Below are positions 62,087 to 64,000 of a stretch of 64,000 bases of DNA, piece after piece. Position 1 is the stretch's first letter, and each line of letters starts with the position of its first letter. The DNA is from Calothrix brevissima NIES-22. Lineage in GTDB: Bacteria; Cyanobacteriota; Cyanobacteriia; Cyanobacteriales; Nostocaceae. A model generated the notes under the pieces. That model was given only the letters and a program-made list of their open reading frames with translations. It was not told where the DNA came from and ran no database searches. The position numbers and the translations under genes were made by a program. The stretch is from assembly GCF_002367995.1 (NCBI RefSeq), contig NZ_AP018207.1:5964646-6028645 (forward strand). The letters are read 5' to 3'.

Positions 62087-62858
62087 ATATTTGTGAATTT
62101 TTCTCTCAATGAAGAATCAGCTAGCTCCTAGAAATTTAACCAGCGCAAGCTTTAAACTGTGATATTAGTTTGATATTTAACCACTAAATTGTTATTTAGG
62201 ATACTAAATTTCGGTTTCTTTACTTGAAAAATAATTTACGTTAAGTTAAATAAAAATTTTTAATTATTGCGCAACAAATATATTAGAGTTTCCAGTACTA
62301 ACCGGAAAGCAACATAACTTCAAAAATAATAATTTTCCCCTCCTATCTGCAACATTTAATATTTTGTCAAGCATCAATTCTGAATAAAAGATAAAATTTT
62401 ACCTTGTTGCTACCGATAGGATTGATGTAGCAAATCTGCAATTAGACGTAGCCAACAGGATGTTACTTCTATACGAAGATAGGTAATGAAAATCGATAAA
62501 TTTGATAGGTTGGTGATAGGTTAGGTTAACAATCACCAGCTACGCTGTTTAAGGAATTGCTTTTCACCAACCTCACCCTTTAAGGGTGAGGATTGTCTAA
62601 ACCAATTTGGACAACGTAAGAGGTGAATACCGCATCGAGACACAGTTTGGTACGCACTCCCAGATACTTCCCTAGTCTGGACTATCTGCAAGCCTAATTG
62701 GTTAGGCGTTGGGTAAAGCCAAGACATCTTAACTGTGTTGCGGGAAGGGACTTAAACGGGTTTTGCTGGTTTCCTGGGCTTATCGCCATTTAAAAACCAG
62801 TCCCCGCAAGGGGCTTGTAAACCGGTACTAAAGGACGGGGTTTCTACCCATTTTTCTG
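62087..62858. other. Intergenic region upstream of urtA, with repeats
   Basis: About 770 bp. It contains the NtcA-like promoter (62162-62204), a perfect palindrome CCTCACCCTT-T-AAGGGTGAGG at 62571-62591, and GC-rich stem sequence at 62790-62850 (CCCCGCAAGGGG; GGACGGGGTTTCTACCC) resembling an IS200/IS605-type right end. The minus-strand frame 62533-62727 crosses the palindrome and is not called. Confidence 0.55.
62162..62204 (-). promoter_or_regulatory. NtcA-type promoter of urtA
   Basis: On the minus strand GTA-N8-AAC (62204-62191) is one base from the NtcA consensus GTA-N8-TAC. After 23 bases comes TAATAT (62167-62162), a perfect TAN3T -10 box; NtcA-activated class II promoters have 22-23 bases there. 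Transcription would start about 70 bases before urtA. Nitrogen control of urt genes by NtcA is established in cyanobacteria; the site here is read by eye. Confidence 0.65.
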
Positions 62859-63158
62859 ATGAACTATCAAAAACTTGACGCAGCCTTGGCTTCTGCAATC
62901 AATCAAGTACAAAACTCAGATACACAGAGTTTGACAGTATTTATCCATACTGAACCTGTGTTAGATGCAACTGCTATTGCTGTTTTGGAAAATTTCGGGG
63001 TGAATGATGTCACTCCCGGAAAGAATATTTTTACAGCCACTCTGTCTGCAAATGCTATTTCCCAGTTATCTGCGCAACCTTGGGTACAGCAGATCAGGTT
63101 ATCACAGCAATTAAATTTCGTTAATACCAAGTTAAATTTTAAAAAATTGAGTGTTTAA
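62859..63158 (+). CDS. Small protein resembling a peptidase propeptide/inhibitor fold
   Basis: 99 residues. DTQSLTVFIHTEPVLDATAI, ENFGVNDVTPGKNIFTATLS and AISQLSAQPWVQQIRLSQQL suggest a compact alpha/beta domain like the I9-type inhibitory propeptides of subtilases (strand, helix, strand, then a final helix reading L-x2-L-A-x3-W). No signal peptide and no peptidase domain attached. The label is tentative. An isolated gene; it could be a stand-alone protease inhibitor or simply unknown. Confidence 0.55.
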   Translation: MNYQKLDAALASAINQVQNSDTQSLTVFIHTEPVLDATAIAVLENFGVNDVTPGKNIFTATLSANAISQLSAQPWVQQIRLSQQLNFVNTKLNFKKLSV

Positions 63159-63563
63159 TTTATTTGGCGATCGCACTTGTTCAGTTAGCTGAATTTTAAA
63201 ATTCTTCTAGGAAAATTTGTGCCCAAAATTTGAGAAATATTCTTAATAATCTAAGTAAAAATAAGTTATGTTTATGACTTTATGGAAGAGATAGATACTT
63301 AGAAAAGAATGAGATTTTCGGAAAAAAAACTGAGTTGTGAGATTTCACCGCTTACTTAGTAGTGAAATCTCGAGCGCGATCGCTTAAATTAGTCACGCAC
63401 TAAATTATACACAAATCTTAATGCTGTATTTATTGGCAGCGACATTGATTACCGCCAGCATTCTGTAAAATTCACCCTTGAGAATCTGCGATCCCCCCTT
63501 ACCAGCTGCTACATACAGTCATAAACTGAAGGTGAGAGTTGAAAGGCAGTCGGGAGACATTTT
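63159..63563. other. Intergenic region upstream of glgC
   Basis: About 400 bp without a gene. GAGATTTCAC (63339-63348) and GTGAAATCTC (63362-63371) form a perfect 10-bp hairpin with a 13-base loop and no T-run, about 190 bp before glgC. HIP1-like GCGATCGC sites sit at 63168 and 63376. Confidence 0.55.
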
Positions 63564-64000
63564 GTGAAAAAAGTTTTAGCAATCATACTCGGTGGTGGTG
63601 CAGGTACTCGCCTTTATCCGTTAACTAAACTACGTGCAAAACCAGCCGTACCAGTTGCAGGGAAGTACCGCTTAATTGATATCCCTGTCAGCAACTGCAT
63701 CAATTCAGAAATATTTAAAATCTACGTCCTGACACAATTCAACTCAGCTTCTTTGAATCGCCACATTGCTCGTGCCTACAATTTTAGTGGCTTCAGCGAT
63801 GGCTTTGTCGAAGTATTGGCAGCACAGCAAACCCCAGAAAACCCCAACTGGTTCCAAGGGACAGCCGATGCTGTGCGTCAGTATATCTGGTTGTTAGAGG
63901 AATGGGACGCTGAAGAATACCTGATTCTCTCCGGGGATCATCTCTATCGCATGGATTACCGCGAATTTGTCCAACGTCATAGAGAAACAGGAGCAGATAT
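63564..64000 (+). CDS. glgC: Glucose-1-phosphate adenylyltransferase, 3' end cut by window
   Basis: The frame starts at GTG 63564 and stays open to the window end (145 codons seen of about 430). [20 protein letters not shown] is the family start with the nucleotide-binding [28 protein letters not shown] carries the pyrophosphorylase Lys/Arg site, [13 protein letters not shown] the catalytic loop, and [13 protein letters not shown] the metal Asp. Makes ADP-glucose for glycogen, the committed step; in cyanobacteria it is activated by 3-phosphoglycerate. GGGAG lies 9 bases before the GTG. Confidence 0.95.
   Translation, partial: MKKVLAIILGGGAGTRLYPLTKLRAKPAVPVAGKYRLIDIPVSNCINSEIFKIYVLTQFNSASLNRHIARAYNFSGFSDGFVEVLAAQQTPENPNWFQGTADAVRQYIWLLEEWDAEEYLILSGDHLYRMDYREFVQRHRETGAD

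Noticed and set aside
62533-62727. Minus-strand open frame of 64 codons
   Set aside because: Covers the CCTCACCCTT palindrome and lacks a recognisable protein; likely part of a repeat.

Overview
The window looks like chromosomal DNA of a filamentous, probably heterocyst-forming cyanobacterium (Nostocales type). Evidence: very frequent GCGATCGC (HIP1) octamers, heptanucleotide STRR arrays between genes, and cyanobacterial genes (ndhH, pntAB, an FtsH2-type ftsH, an SLH-OprB porin, the urt urea transporter, plant-type glgC). Genus cannot be read from the sequence alone.

Layout. 1-4.5 kb: the 3' part of a filamentous-haemagglutinin-like beta-helix protein, followed by an exported TPR-CHAT protein. 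5-14.7 kb: a glycan-type block with a clan GH-A-like glycosidase, three GT4-like glycosyltransferases, a PIG-L-type deacetylase and a membrane-anchored NHL propeller. 15-18 kb: two small secreted proteins around a PLP-dependent cysteine/cystine-lyase-like enzyme. 18-30 kb: a phosphosignalling stretch with a membrane Ser/Thr kinase, a membrane-anchored type I periplasmic-binding protein, an FHA plus winged-helix regulator and two paralogous cytosolic kinases. Mixed among these are a TM0106/RecB-like nuclease, a phytase-like esterase and an unlisted pseudogene. 29.8-34.8 kb: tRNA-Asp(GTC), gltX, a small secreted protein and ftsH. 35-41.9 kb: an SLH/WG-repeat protein, recR (whose natural start codon appears to be ACG), a WD40 protein, an OprB-type porin, a MITE with an intact 8-bp target duplication and a lipoprotein. 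42.3-45.3 kb: a PepSY-type mini membrane protein, an OmpR-type response regulator with its histidine kinase, and a divergent membrane protein. 45.5-48.5 kb: pntA-pntB. 49.7-55.9 kb: a small secreted protein, ndhH, a GH13 amylase, a subtilase and a small membrane protein. 56-62 kb: urtABCDE on the minus strand, with an UPF0175/DUF3368 toxin-antitoxin pair placed 2 nt after urtE and an NtcA-like promoter before urtA. 62.8-64 kb: a small protein and the 5' end of glgC, cut by the window edge.

How the genes work together. The urt operon brings in urea under probable nitrogen control. ndhH and pntAB handle reducing equivalents. glgC and the GH13 enzyme belong to storage-glucan turnover. gltX and tRNA-Asp serve translation. 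The most system-like and least described part is 18.1-29.7 kb, where kinases, a ligand-sensor-like protein and an FHA-DNA-binding regulator lie together. Intergenic space is unusually rich in STRR arrays, palindromes and small inverted-repeat elements, and two genes end inside STRRs. All identifications come from reading motifs by eye; no database search was run.
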